This document shows, one piece after another, positions 14,821-22,294 of a DNA stretch of 22,322 bases. Under the pieces are notes generated by a model, which saw nothing but the letters and a program-made list of their open reading frames with translations, was not told where the DNA came from and did not search any database. Source of the stretch: CAZAQB01 sp964487155 (GTDB lineage Bacteria; Pseudomonadota; Gammaproteobacteria; Nitrococcales; Nitrococcaceae); assembly GCA_964487155.1 (NCBI GenBank), contig CAZAQB010000048.1, positions 1 to 22,322 on the forward strand, in the 5' to 3' direction. Each line of letters starts with the position of its first letter. Position 1 is the first letter of the stretch. Made by a program: the position numbers and the translations under genes.

Positions 14821-15471
14821 ATGACAAGAGTTCTCGCGCTCCTGCTGACTGCCCTCGCCTGCCCGGCCCTCCTGGCCCAGGACCCGGTAGCCGTCAGCCG
14901 CTTCGCCAGCGACGCCCTCGCCGGTTGGGAGCAGGAATCCTTCAGCGGCGAGACCCGCTACACGGTGGTGCCCGACGACGGCCAGGCGGTGCTCAGAGCC
15001 CGCAGCGATGCCAGCGCCTCGGGGCTGTACCGGGAGGTGGAGGTGGATCTCCGGCGCACGCCATGGCTCAACTGGCGCTGGAAGGTGGACCATCCCCTGG
15101 ACGTCGCCGATGAGCGGACCAAGGCGGGAGACGACTTCGCCGCCCGCGTCTACGTGGTGGTGCGCTACGGCTGGGCCTTCTGGCAGACCCGGGCGCTGAA
15201 CTACGTCTGGGCTTCCCGGCTTGAGGTGGGCACCACCTGGCCGAACCCCTACACCGGCAAGGCCCACATGGTGGCGGTGCAAAGCGGCGGCGAGCGGGCC
15301 GGCCAGTGGGTGGCCGAGAGCCACAACGTGCTGGAGGACTACACCCGGGCGTTCGGCGAACCGCCGGAGGGAGACGTCGCGGTGGCGGTGATGACCGACA
15401 CCGACCAGACCGGCCAGAGCGCCACCGCCTGGTACGCGGACATCCGGTTCACCGCGCAGCCGCCAGACTGA
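14821..15471 (+). CDS. Exported DUF3047 protein
   Basis: The 216-residue product has an N-terminal signal peptide (MTRVLALLLTALACPALLA, then Gln-Asp) and the DUF3047 pattern: WEQESFSGETRYTV, LYREVEVDL, WLNWRWKVD, DDFAARVYVVVRY, ALNYVWAS, then MVAVQSGGERAGQWV and AVMTDTDQTG. It is probably a periplasmic beta-sandwich protein. The family has no known function. The start at 14821 is chosen because the signal sequence begins there and GGAG lies 11 bases upstream, though a further upstream ATG at 14773 is in frame. It is divergent from arfB with 86 bases between them. A REP pair follows 30 bases after its stop and may protect or end the transcript. Confidence 0.88.
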   Translation: MTRVLALLLTALACPALLAQDPVAVSRFASDALAGWEQESFSGETRYTVVPDDGQAVLRARSDASASGLYREVEVDLRRTPWLNWRWKVDHPLDVADERTKAGDDFAARVYVVVRYGWAFWQTRALNYVWASRLEVGTTWPNPYTGKAHMVAVQSGGERAGQWVAESHNVLEDYTRAFGEPPEGDVAVAVMTDTDQTGQSATAWYADIRFTAQPPD

Positions 15472-15500
15472 GTGACGGCAAAGGTGGTGGATGGAGAGAC

Positions 15501-15535
15501 GCCGGATGCGGCGCTGCGCGCCTTATCCGGCCTAC
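15501..15535 (+). repeat. REP element, enterobacterial-type sequence
   Basis: The sequence starts GCCGGATGCGGCG and ends CCTTATCCGGCCTAC, the two conserved parts of the E. coli REP/PU palindrome, with a 7-bp stem GCCGGAT (15501-15507) and ATCCGGC (15525-15531). It is the first half of an inverted pair with the element at 15559-15583. It lies between the 3' ends of the convergent DUF3047 and yajD genes, the usual position for REPs. No REP-associated tyrosine transposase is in the window. Confidence 0.8.
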
Positions 15536-15558
15536 GCGGGCCTCGGCCGCACCCCGGG

Positions 15559-15583
15559 GCCGGATAAGCGAAGCGCATCCGGC
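15559..15583 (-). repeat. REP element, inverted partner
   Basis: GCCGGAT (15559-15565) and ATCCGGC (15577-15583) form a perfect 7-bp stem around AAGCGAAGCGC. Read on the minus strand it starts GCCGGATGCG, like the REP at 15501-15535, and ends CTTATCCGGC, so the two form a head-to-head pair (BIME-like) with a 23-base spacer. Confidence 0.75.
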
Positions 15584-15701
15584 GTGGCGGGTTGGCCCGG
15601 GGCCGGCCCGGTCGCAGCCGCCGGAGGCTGGCTTGAGCATGCCAGACCGCCCGGAAGTGGCCCCACGTTGCGAAGCCCACCTTTTTATTCCAGACAATCC
15701 C

Positions 15702-16085
15702 TTAGGGCTTCTTCTTCAGAAGGTCTGCCAGCCCTTCGAACGGCTTCTGGGTGGCGTGTCCACCCTTTCCGGTGGGCTTCGGCGCCCCGGCCCGGTGGGC
15801 GGCCTCCAGCTGCAGCTGGTGCTCCTGGTCGTGGCAGTAGATGCAGAGCAGCTCCCAGTTGCTGCCGTCCGGCGGGTTGTGGTCGTGGTCGTGATCCCGG
15901 TGATGGACGGTGAGCTCGCGGACGTTGCTGCGGTCGAACTCCCGGGCGCAGCGCCCGCAGACCCAGGGGTACATCTCCAGGGCCCGGGCCCGGTACCCCT
16001 GGGAGCGCCGCAGGCGCTCGCGCTGGGTCTCCGCCGCCAGCTTCTCGAAGTCGCCGGACCCCTTGTCGCCGGACCGGGCGCTCAT
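15702..16085 (-). CDS. yajD: HNH nuclease family protein YajD
   Basis: The 127-residue product matches YajD, a small HNH domain protein. It contains YPWVCGRC (Cys43, Cys46), NVRELTVHH with the HNH histidines (61-62), the acidic/His stretch DHDHDHNPPDG, NWELLCIYCHD (Cys81, Cys84) and a C-terminal FEGLADLLKKK. The four cysteines form a structural zinc site and the histidines with Asn form the ββα-metal centre. The biological role of YajD is not well defined; DNA cleavage is inferred from the fold. Its ATG overlaps the upstream lipoprotein stop by 4 bases (ATGA), fixing the start and making it the last gene of a four-gene overlapping chain. No clear terminator hairpin with a T-run follows; the REP pair lies about 120 bases downstream. 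Confidence 0.92.
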   Translation of the reverse strand: MSARSGDKGSGDFEKLAAETQRERLRRSQGYRARALEMYPWVCGRCAREFDRSNVRELTVHHRDHDHDHNPPDGSNWELLCIYCHDQEHQLQLEAAHRAGAPKPTGKGGHATQKPFEGLADLLKKKP

Positions 16086-16369
16086 GGCTTGCGCTCCATG
16101 CCGTCCTGCGGCGCCTGCCCGGGGCAGGCGCCGGGACGGTAGCCCACCACCGACACCTCGGCGCAGGCCTGGCAGGCGTTGCCGTAGGTGTGCCGGCTGC
16201 CGTCGCCGCGCTCGCCGCAGACCGGATCGTAGTGCATGGGGCAGACCTCCGGCCGCGGTGCCTGGCAGGCCACATAGCCCGCCTCGTCCTCCGGCGGCTG
16301 CCCGGTGACGCACCCGGCCGCCAGCAGGACAGCCAGCCCCAGCAGCGGTCTCCCAACTCGCCTGATCAT
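16082..16369 (-). CDS. Kazal-like six-cysteine lipoprotein (copy 2)
   Basis: This 95-residue lipoprotein has a basic N-terminus, a hydrophobic stretch and lipobox LAAGC. The mature module has spacing C-x7-C-x7-C-x14-C-x2-C-x12-C with PVCG, Y-x3-C and a closing GYRPGACPG. It is plainly a paralogue of the lipoprotein at 76-423 (shared PRP...CP...PVCG, ACA and GYR-G-C blocks). The predicted P1 residue, second after Cys2, is Met instead of Arg, so the two would differ in preferred protease if they are real Kazal inhibitors. GGAG lies 8 bases before the ATG. The start overlaps the GST stop and its stop overlaps the yajD start, each as ATGA, so it is translated within that operon. Target unknown. 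Confidence 0.85.
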   Translation of the reverse strand: MIRRVGRPLLGLAVLLAAGCVTGQPPEDEAGYVACQAPRPEVCPMHYDPVCGERGDGSRHTYGNACQACAEVSVVGYRPGACPGQAPQDGMERKP

Positions 16370-17091
16370 CCCTTCTTCTCCTCCTCGCCGGCCCCGCCAC
16401 TGCGGGCGCGCTGGCCGAACAGCACGCGCCGGGCGCTCTCGTCCGGCGCTCCCAGACGTCGGTACTCCCTGCCCAGGTCCACTGCTGCGCGCACCGCCGG
16501 GCGCTGCTTCATTCTTTCTCTCCAGCCAGTTACCTTCGGAAACTCATCCAGAGCCTGTCCCAGCTTGGGCGCGCCGAGCACCCAGCACCAGGCCGCCATG
16601 TCGGCGATGGAGTACTCCCCAACCAGGTAGTCTCGGCCCGCCAGCCGGCTTTCCAGCACCCCCAGACAGCGATGGTACTCGTCGGCATAGCGTCCCCGGG
16701 CGTAGGGATGCTCACCCTCGGCGTAGTTGACGAAATGGCTGAGCTGGCCGCCCATGGGCCCCAGGTTGGCCATCTGCCAGAACAGCCACTCCAGGGTCTC
16801 CTTGCGGGCCCGGGCCCCGGCGGGCAGGAAGCGCCCGGTCTTCTCGGCGAGATACAGCAGGATGGCCCCGGACTCGAACACCGGCAGCGGCTGCGGGCCG
16901 TACTCGGCCGGCGGGTCGTGATCGACGATGGCGGGCATGCGGTTGTTGGGGCTGATGGCCAGGAACTCCGGGCGGAACTGCTCGCCCCGGTCAAGGTTCA
17001 CCGGGCGGACCCGGTACTCCAGGCCGCACTCCTCCAGCATGATGGCCACCTTCCAGCCGTTGGGCGTGGGCCAGTAATGGAAATCGATCAC
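16366..17091 (-). CDS. yfcG: YfcG-like glutathione transferase (Nu class)
   Basis: The 241-residue product belongs to the YfcG/YghU group, glutathione-binding proteins with disulfide-bond reductase activity. The thioredoxin-like N-terminal domain has WPTPNGWKV, placing Thr9 and Asn11 exactly as in E. coli YfcG where they contact glutathione, then QFRPEFLAISPNN, MPAIVDHD and the ESGAILLYLAEKTG glutathione gamma-glutamyl site. The helical C-terminal domain (about 95-210) contains EYSIADMAAW. The C-terminus has an extra charged Gly/Glu/Lys tail. The start is GTG at 17091, set by a GTGA overlap with the CoA transferase stop and by the homology start; a longer frame lies inside that gene. Cytoplasmic. 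The symbol is by similarity; YghU is an alternative. Confidence 0.92.
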   Translation of the reverse strand: MIDFHYWPTPNGWKVAIMLEECGLEYRVRPVNLDRGEQFRPEFLAISPNNRMPAIVDHDPPAEYGPQPLPVFESGAILLYLAEKTGRFLPAGARARKETLEWLFWQMANLGPMGGQLSHFVNYAEGEHPYARGRYADEYHRCLGVLESRLAGRDYLVGEYSIADMAAWCWVLGAPKLGQALDEFPKVTGWRERMKQRPAVRAAVDLGREYRRLGAPDESARRVLFGQRARSGGAGEEEKKG

Positions 17092-18287
17092 GACTGTCCC
17101 TGCGTGCCGAAGGCGCCCGCCCGGCGCAACCGGGTGATGTGTTCCGCCGTGAGGCCCGCCTCGGCGAGCACCGCCTCGGTGTCGGCCCCCAGGGCCGGGG
17201 CGGCGTGGCGCAGCTCCCACAGTGCACGGCTGAAGGTAGCCGCCGGCCGCGCCTGGCGCAGGCGGCCGGCCGCCGGGTGGTCAGTCTCCAGCACCAGGGC
17301 ATTGGCCTGCACCTGGGGGTGGTTCATGAGCTGGCTGCGGGTCAGCACCGGCGCGCAGGGCACGCCCTCGGCCTCGAACAGCTCCAGCCAGTGGCCGGCC
17401 GGGGCCTGCCGCAGCACCTCCTGGGTCAGGGCCAGGCGCTCGTCGATGTGCTCCTGGCGCAGGGCCGGGGTGCGAAAGCGGGGGTCCTCCAGCCATTGGG
17501 GGCGCTGCAGGGCCCGGCACAGGGCGGTCCACTCCCGGTCGGTCTGCACCGCCACGCTGAGGTAGCCCTCGGCGGTCTCGTAGATCAGGTCGATGAAGCT
17601 CGCCGCCTGCTCCTGGGGCAGCTCGCCGCCGACGAAGGTCTGGCTGTTCATGTCCGAGTGCCAGAGGAACGCCACCACGGCGTCCAGCATGGATACCCGC
17701 ACGTGCTCGCCGCCGGCGCCCCGCTCCCGCGCGAGCAGCGCGGCGGTGATGGCCTGGGCCGCCACGTGGCCGGTGAGCTTGTCCGGCAGGATGGTGCGCA
17801 TCAGCCGCGGCCGGGCGCCGTCGGAGCCGGCCTGCACGCTGGCCAGGCCGGACAGCGCCTGGACCAGCGGGTCGTAGACCGGCCGCGCGGCATAGGGACC
17901 GCGCTCGCCGAAACCGCTGATGGAGGCGTAGATGATGTCCGGCGCCAGGCGCCGCACCTGCGCCTCCCCCAGCCCCATGCGCTGGATCACCCCGGGGCGG
18001 AAGTTCTGCACGAACACGTCGGCGCCCCGCAGCAGGCATTCCAGGGCCTCCCGCCCGGCATCGCTCTTGAGGTCCAGCACCACCGAGCGCTTGTTGCGGT
18101 TGTTGTTGAGGAAGGACGCGGAGAAGCCGCCGCGGCGATTGGCGGCGGCGCGAGTGTAGTCGCCGCCACCGGGCAGCTCCACCTTGACGACCTCGGCGCC
18201 CTGGTCGGCCAGCACCATGGTGGCCAGCGGCCCGGAGACCATGGCGGTAAGGTCGATGACGCGAATGCCGTGCAGAGGCCCTGTCAT
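17088..18287 (-). CDS. CaiB/BaiF family (class III) CoA transferase
   Basis: The 399-residue product is a full-length family III CoA transferase, moving CoA between an acyl-CoA donor and a carboxylic acid through a glutamyl/aspartyl-anhydride mechanism. It starts LHGIRVIDLTAMVSGP, has the LADQGAEVVKVE block, NRNKRSVVLDLK, DVFVQNFRPG and ISGFGERGPYA. Asp169 (LPDKLTG) falls at the position of the catalytic Asp of formyl-CoA transferase and CaiB. VRVSMLDAVVAF follows, then the small domain with EGVPCAPV. The substrate is unknown; no acyl-CoA synthetase, dehydrogenase or carnitine gene is nearby. It starts 21 bases after the stop of the secreted EEP-family gene and its stop overlaps the GST start by 4 bases. 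Confidence 0.95.
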   Translation of the reverse strand: MTGPLHGIRVIDLTAMVSGPLATMVLADQGAEVVKVELPGGGDYTRAAANRRGGFSASFLNNNRNKRSVVLDLKSDAGREALECLLRGADVFVQNFRPGVIQRMGLGEAQVRRLAPDIIYASISGFGERGPYAARPVYDPLVQALSGLASVQAGSDGARPRLMRTILPDKLTGHVAAQAITAALLARERGAGGEHVRVSMLDAVVAFLWHSDMNSQTFVGGELPQEQAASFIDLIYETAEGYLSVAVQTDREWTALCRALQRPQWLEDPRFRTPALRQEHIDERLALTQEVLRQAPAGHWLELFEAEGVPCAPVLTRSQLMNHPQVQANALVLETDHPAAGRLRQARPAATFSRALWELRHAAPALGADTEAVLAEAGLTAEHITRLRRAGAFGTQGQS

Positions 18288-18308
18288 GGGCGTCAGCCTA
18301 CGCCTGTC

Positions 18309-19196
18309 TCAGTTGTCCGGGGCCGAGATCCGCACCCAGACCGGGCAGTGGTCGGAGGGCGCCCGGCGGCCGGCCTCCCGGTACACCAGGGCCTGGAACT
18401 CGCCGCGCACCCGGGCCCGGGCCGCGGGGTTGACCAGGATGTGGTCGATGTAGGGGCGCCCCTCGTAGGGCCCCCGGCAGCGCTGGCGGTGGCCCTCGGC
18501 CAGCGACTCCAGGGGTGCCGGGCGGCCATCGGCCAGATCCTGCCAGAGGCGGTCGCCGGGCACGGTGAGCCGGCGGTTGAAATCCCCCAGCACCGCCGCC
18601 GGCCTGCCATCCTCGCTGTGGCCATCGATCCACCGCTCCACTGCGCCGGCCTGGGCATCCAGGGCGTCGCAGGCCTCCCCGCCGCGGCGCTCCCGGGCGT
18701 TGGAGAAGCAGCCCGAGCGCAGGTGCACCGCCAGCACCCTGAGCGGCGCCCTCTCGGGGAACAGGGTGATGTCGGGGCTGGTCTTGCCGCCGTCGGGCAG
18801 TTCCAGGTCGGCGTAGCGGCGGTAAGGGACGCCCTTGCGGATGGCGAAGGCCACCCGGTGGGCGGTGAGCAGGCCATGGGCCTGGTCCCGGCACAGGCGC
18901 GGCTCCCAGACCTCAGCCGCCCCGCCCACCTCGATGCGGTAGTGCTCCGCCGGGAACAGCCGCCGCACGGCGGCCGCATTCTCCACCTCCTGGAGGGCCA
19001 CCACGTCGGCGTCCAGGACCCGGGCGTAGCCCCGCAGCCGGGCGTAGTCGCCGGGCTGGCGGGGCTTGCAGCCGGCTCCGTCGCGCTCCGCCAGGTGCTC
19101 CACATTCCAGCTGGCGATGCGCAGCGCTTGCGCAGCTGCCGGCGCCGCGGCCAGCGCCAGCGCGGCTGCGAATACCGCCGAGAGTCTCCACTGCAT
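18309..19196 (-). CDS. Secreted endonuclease/exonuclease/phosphatase family protein
   Basis: The 295-residue product has a signal peptide (cleavage near residues 22-24, after APAAAQA) and the catalytic motifs of the EEP superfamily: WNVEH (Asn31), LQEVEN (Glu70), VHLRSGCF (His158), GDFNRR (Asp205, Asn207), YIDHILV (Asp251) and PSDHCPVWV (Asp282, His283). All active-site positions are present, so a metal-dependent phosphodiesterase acting outside the cytoplasm is likely. Substrates in this family range from DNA to phospholipids and phosphoinositides, and none can be chosen here. Several cysteines (43, 102, 163, 176, 240) fit disulfides in an exported protein. GGAG lies 6 bases before the ATG. 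It is probably transcribed with the downstream CoA transferase (21-base gap). Confidence 0.93.
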   Translation of the reverse strand: MQWRLSAVFAAALALAAAPAAAQALRIASWNVEHLAERDGAGCKPRQPGDYARLRGYARVLDADVVALQEVENAAAVRRLFPAEHYRIEVGGAAEVWEPRLCRDQAHGLLTAHRVAFAIRKGVPYRRYADLELPDGGKTSPDITLFPERAPLRVLAVHLRSGCFSNARERRGGEACDALDAQAGAVERWIDGHSEDGRPAAVLGDFNRRLTVPGDRLWQDLADGRPAPLESLAEGHRQRCRGPYEGRPYIDHILVNPAARARVRGEFQALVYREAGRRAPSDHCPVWVRISAPDN

Positions 19197-19259
19197 GGCA
19201 TTCTCCGCCGGCCTCGCGGCTGGAACCGGGGCTCCGGATCCGGCTGCGGGATGGTCTTG

Positions 19260-19868
19260 TCAGAGCTGCTGAGACAGCAGGCGAGTCACTTCCGGGCTGG
19301 TGGCCCCGCCTTCCGCCAGCCGCTGCGCGAACTCCACCGCATCCTGGCCTGCGGCCGGCCCGCCGGCGCAGGCGCGGGTGTCGGGGTCGGCACCCGCCGA
19401 CAGTAGTCCCGCCACCAGATCGGGACGGTCGGCCATGACGGCCAGGTGCAACGGCGTCATGCCCTGCAGAGCACCCTCCTCGGCCAGGCAGCCGTTCAGG
19501 CCGCCGGCGCCCTCGGGCAAGGTGTTTAGCAGGGCCAGCAGGGCCTGGGACTCCTGGGCGTAGGCGGCGTCACCGGGGCGGCAATCCGCCAGCAGCACCA
19601 CGGCGTGGTAGGCAGAGGTGCGGGCACCGAAGTGCTCCTGCCAGAGGCCCGGGCGCCAGGCAATCCAGTTGCGGGCCAGCCAGCCGGCCCGCTCGGTGAT
19701 CCCGGTAGGCGGCGTCGCGCACTCCGGCGGCGCCCCCGGCCAGCTGGCCACCATGAAGGTGCCGCGCGTCCCGCCGGCGAAGGCGGCCAGCGCCACCGGA
19801 TACAGGTACATGAGCCCCATCACCAGGCCGACCACGGCCAGGGTCAGGAACAGGTGTCGAATGGGCAC
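19260..19868 (-). CDS. Membrane-anchored protein with ankyrin repeats
   Basis: The 202-residue product has one N-terminal membrane helix (HLFLTLAVVGLVMGLMYLY region), then a region with several Cys and Trp residues, and a C-terminal ankyrin segment with GMTPLHLAVMADRPDLVAGLL and SAGADPDTRA, followed by a partial second repeat. It is probably anchored in the inner membrane with the repeats in the periplasm, serving protein-protein contact. The start is uncertain: GTG at 19868 has GGAG about 10 bases upstream and is chosen; a TTG at 19895 would add nine residues but has no binding site. It lies 63 bases upstream of the EEP-family gene on the same strand. No partner can be named. Confidence 0.8.
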   Translation of the reverse strand: MPIRHLFLTLAVVGLVMGLMYLYPVALAAFAGGTRGTFMVASWPGAPPECATPPTGITERAGWLARNWIAWRPGLWQEHFGARTSAYHAVVLLADCRPGDAAYAQESQALLALLNTLPEGAGGLNGCLAEEGALQGMTPLHLAVMADRPDLVAGLLSAGADPDTRACAGGPAAGQDAVEFAQRLAEGGATSPEVTRLLSQQL

Positions 19869-19940
19869 TGCCGCGGCGCTCCGTGGTTCAGGCAAGGGGG
19901 CAGTATCGCCCGCGGGCCGCGCCCCGGCCAGCCCGGGCCC

Positions 19941-20309
19941 TCAGCCGGCGGCGCCGAACACCGCCGAGGCGTCCACGTAGATCAGGTAGCGGCAGATCAG
20001 CCCGTCGCGCAGGTAGAGCACGTTGGCGAAGGGCACGGTCACCGTGCGGCCGTCGCGCAGCCGGTAGCTGACCTCGCCCCGGCAGATCACCGCGCCGGGC
20101 ACCTCCCAGACCTCTGCCAGATCGTGGGTCAAGGAGGCGACGTCGGCGGACATGCCCCCCCAGGCCGCGGCGAACGCCTCCCGGCCGCTGCCCTCCGGGT
20201 AGCTGGCGAAGCGGAAACGCACGTCCTCGGTGAGATACGGAAACAACCCGGGCACGCCGTTGGCGTCCAGGGCATGAAACATTCCTTCGATCCAGTGCTG
20301 CTCGCTCAT
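19941..20309 (-). CDS. NTF2-like / SnoaL-type protein
   Basis: The 122-residue product has the alpha+beta cone pattern of the NTF2-like superfamily: an N-terminal helix MSEQHWIEGMFHALDANG, then LFPYLTEDVRFRFASYP, a middle helix with REAFAAAWGGM, and strands GAVICRGEVSYRL, TVTVPFANVLYLRDGLI and CRYLIYVDAS. Such proteins are small ligand-binding or enzymatic scaffolds such as polyketide cyclases, isomerases and stress proteins; no function can be chosen. The start at 20309 is supported by AGGGGGG upstream and by the family's length; a longer frame runs into divergent dinB. It heads the minus-strand gene group and is divergent from dinB with 57 bases between the starts. Confidence 0.85.
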   Translation of the reverse strand: MSEQHWIEGMFHALDANGVPGLFPYLTEDVRFRFASYPEGSGREAFAAAWGGMSADVASLTHDLAEVWEVPGAVICRGEVSYRLRDGRTVTVPFANVLYLRDGLICRYLIYVDASAVFGAAG

Positions 20310-20366
20310 CCGCCCCCCTGTCGCTGCCGTTGCGGACCCTGCGCCGGGCCCGCCGCCTTCGTTAAC

Positions 20367-21470
20367 ATGACACAGGCCCCGCACCGGAGCCTCCCAGAGC
20401 CCGTGCACCGCAAGATCATCCACATCGACATGGACGCCTTCTACGCCTCGGTCGAGATCCGCGACCAGCCGCAGCTCCGGAATCTGCCGGTGGTGGTCGG
20501 CGGCTCGCCGGACGGCCGCGGCGTGGTGGCCGCGGCCAGTTACGAGGCCCGGCGCTTCGGCATCCACTCCGCCCTGCCCGCCGCCCGGGCGAGGCGGCTG
20601 TGCCCCGAGGCGGTGTTCCTGAGGCCCCGCTTCGAGCGCTACCGGGAGGAGTCGCGCCGCATCCAGGCCATCTTCCGCCGCCACACGCCCCTGGTGGAGC
20701 CCCTGTCGCTGGACGAGGCCTACCTCGACGTCACCGACTGCGCCGAGGAAGGCGGCTCAGCCACCCTCATCGCCCGGCGCCTGAAGCGGGAAATTGTAGA
20801 AGAGACCGGCCTGGTGGCCTCGGCCGGGGTCTCCTACAACAAGTTCCTGGCCAAGCAGGCCTCGGACCTGGACAAGCCCGACGGCCTGCACGTGATCACC
20901 CCCGAGCAGGGCGCGGCCTTCGTGGCCGCCCTGCCGGTGGCCCGCTTCCACGGCGTGGGGCCGGCCACCGCCGCGCGCATGGAACGCCTGGGCATCCACA
21001 CCGGCGCGGACCTCGCGACCTGGAGCCTGGAGGCCCTGCAGCAGCATTTCGGCAAGCGCGGCCCCTTCTACCACGCCATCGCCCGGGGCATCGACGAGCG
21101 ACCGGTGCAGCCGGTACGCCCGCGCAAGTCGGTGGGCAGCGAGACCACCTTTGCCCGGGATCTGCGCGAGACCGCCGCCATGCTGGAGGCCCTGCGGCCC
21201 CTGGCCGAGGAAGTCCTGGAGAACCTGGGCAAGCGCCGCCTGGCGGCCGACACCCTGACCCTGAAGGTGAAATACGCCGATTTCCGCCTGGTGACCCGCT
21301 CCACGACGCGGACCGGCATCTGCGCCGAGATCGGTGCCGTCATGGACACGCTGGCCGCGCTGCTGGAGCGCACCGAAGCGGACCGGCGCCCGGTGCGACT
21401 GCTGGGGGTCACGGCGTCGGGGCTGCGGCCCCAGACGGGCGCGCGCGAGCAGCTGGGGCTCCCATGGTAG
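20367..21470 (+). CDS. dinB: DNA polymerase IV (Y-family, DinB)
   Basis: DinB copies past damaged template bases during stress. The 367-residue product has the palm motif IHIDMDAFYASVE (Asp21, steric-gate Tyr26 where E. coli has Phe), SYEARRFGIHSAMP-type fingers block, the catalytic SLDEAYLDV (Asp116, Glu117), SAGVSYNKFLAKQASD, the thumb helix-hairpin-helix FHGVGPATAARM, and the little-finger domain to the end. The C-terminal QLGLPW fits the beta-clamp binding consensus. The ATG at 20367 has no clear ribosome binding site; a GTG at 20403 would start VHRKIIHIDMD, closer to the E. coli start, and remains possible. I see no LexA box (CTGT-N8-ACAG) in the 57-base divergent leader, so SOS control is not evident here. 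Confidence 0.96.
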   Translation: MTQAPHRSLPEPVHRKIIHIDMDAFYASVEIRDQPQLRNLPVVVGGSPDGRGVVAAASYEARRFGIHSALPAARARRLCPEAVFLRPRFERYREESRRIQAIFRRHTPLVEPLSLDEAYLDVTDCAEEGGSATLIARRLKREIVEETGLVASAGVSYNKFLAKQASDLDKPDGLHVITPEQGAAFVAALPVARFHGVGPATAARMERLGIHTGADLATWSLEALQQHFGKRGPFYHAIARGIDERPVQPVRPRKSVGSETTFARDLRETAAMLEALRPLAEEVLENLGKRRLAADTLTLKVKYADFRLVTRSTTRTGICAEIGAVMDTLAALLERTEADRRPVRLLGVTASGLRPQTGAREQLGLPW

Positions 21471-21507
21471 GACGCGCGGCCAAACGCGATATCAAGGGAA
21501 TCCCGGC

Positions 21508-22230
21508 ATGATCCGCCGGCACCTGGGCCTGTTGCTGCGGCGGGCGGTGTGGCTCGTTACAGGGTTGCTCACGGCTGCCCTGGTCGCGCTGATCGCCCTC
21601 CAGGCCTGGTACCTGGTGCAGGTGTGGCGGCTTGCCGACGTGAACCCCGAGACCAGCGCCTTCATGGAGCGCCGGCTCGCGGCGCTGCGGGCGGGCGACC
21701 CCGATGCCGGCCTGCGCCACCGCTGGGTGCCCTACCAGCGCATCTCCCCCTGGCTGGCCCGGGCCGTGGTCGCCGCCGAGGACGCCCGCTTCATGGAGCA
21801 CAACGGTTTCGACTGGGAGGCGCTGGGGAAAGTCCTGGAACAGAACGTCGAGGCCGGCGGCATCGTGCGAGGCGGCTCCACCATCAGCCAGCAGCTCGCC
21901 AAGAACCTGTACCTCTCCCCCACCCGCAGCTACCTGCGCAAGGCCCAGGAGGCCGCCATCACGGTGATGCTGGAGACCCTGCTCGACAAGCGCCGCATCC
22001 TGGAGCTGTACCTCAACCTCATCGAGTGGGGTGATCGCAGCTTCGGCGCCGAGGCCGCCGCCCGGCTCTACTACGGCGAGTCCGCCGCCGCCCTGGGCCG
22101 CTGGCAGGCCGCCCTGCTGGCCGCCCGCATCCCCCGGCCCCGCTACTACGACGGCCGCGGCATTACCGATTACCTGTACCGGCGGGCGTCGAACATCCAC
22201 AGGTGGGCGGACCATGTGCGGGTGCCGTGA
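21508..22230 (+). CDS. mtgA: Monofunctional peptidoglycan glycosyltransferase MtgA
   Basis: MtgA polymerises lipid II into glycan strands at the outer face of the inner membrane. The 240-residue product (E. coli 242) has one N-terminal membrane helix (about 13-37) and a GT51 domain with all conserved blocks: catalytic Glu91 in EDARFMEHNGFDW, GGSTISQQLAKNL (122-134), the KAQEAAITVMLE block, RRILELYLNLIEWG (162-175) and FGAEAAARLYYG (179-190). No transpeptidase domain follows, which sets it apart from class A penicillin-binding proteins. AAGGGA lies 8 bases before the ATG. It starts 37 bases after dinB on the same strand and is probably co-transcribed with it. Confidence 0.97.
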   Translation: MIRRHLGLLLRRAVWLVTGLLTAALVALIALQAWYLVQVWRLADVNPETSAFMERRLAALRAGDPDAGLRHRWVPYQRISPWLARAVVAAEDARFMEHNGFDWEALGKVLEQNVEAGGIVRGGSTISQQLAKNLYLSPTRSYLRKAQEAAITVMLETLLDKRRILELYLNLIEWGDRSFGAEAAARLYYGESAAALGRWQAALLAARIPRPRYYDGRGITDYLYRRASNIHRWADHVRVP

Positions 22231-22263
22231 AGCCGCGCTGGGCGGCCGGGACTGTGTGAAGAC

Positions 22264-22294
22264 GGTGGGCTTCGCTTCGCTCTGCCCACCCTAC
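22264..22294. repeat. REP-like palindromic repeat of a second class
   Basis: GGTGGGC (22264-22270) pairs with GCCCACC (22284-22290) around a 13-base loop TTCGCTTCGCTCT, followed by CTAC. This layout, with a CGCTTCGC core and CTAC end, is common in REP-type repeats of Gammaproteobacteria. It lies 33 bases after mtgA and may also stabilise or end its transcript. It differs from the REP pair at 15501-15583. Confidence 0.6.

Noticed and set aside
17139..19406. Plus-strand open frame of 755 codons opposite the CoA transferase and EEP-family genes
   Set aside because: It is antisense to two confident genes and its product is a His/Gly/Gln-rich sequence with no recognisable domain.
20310..20366. 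Possible LexA operator between the NTF2-like gene and dinB
   Set aside because: CTGT occurs, but no ACAG lies 8 bases downstream and no other known SOS box form is visible.
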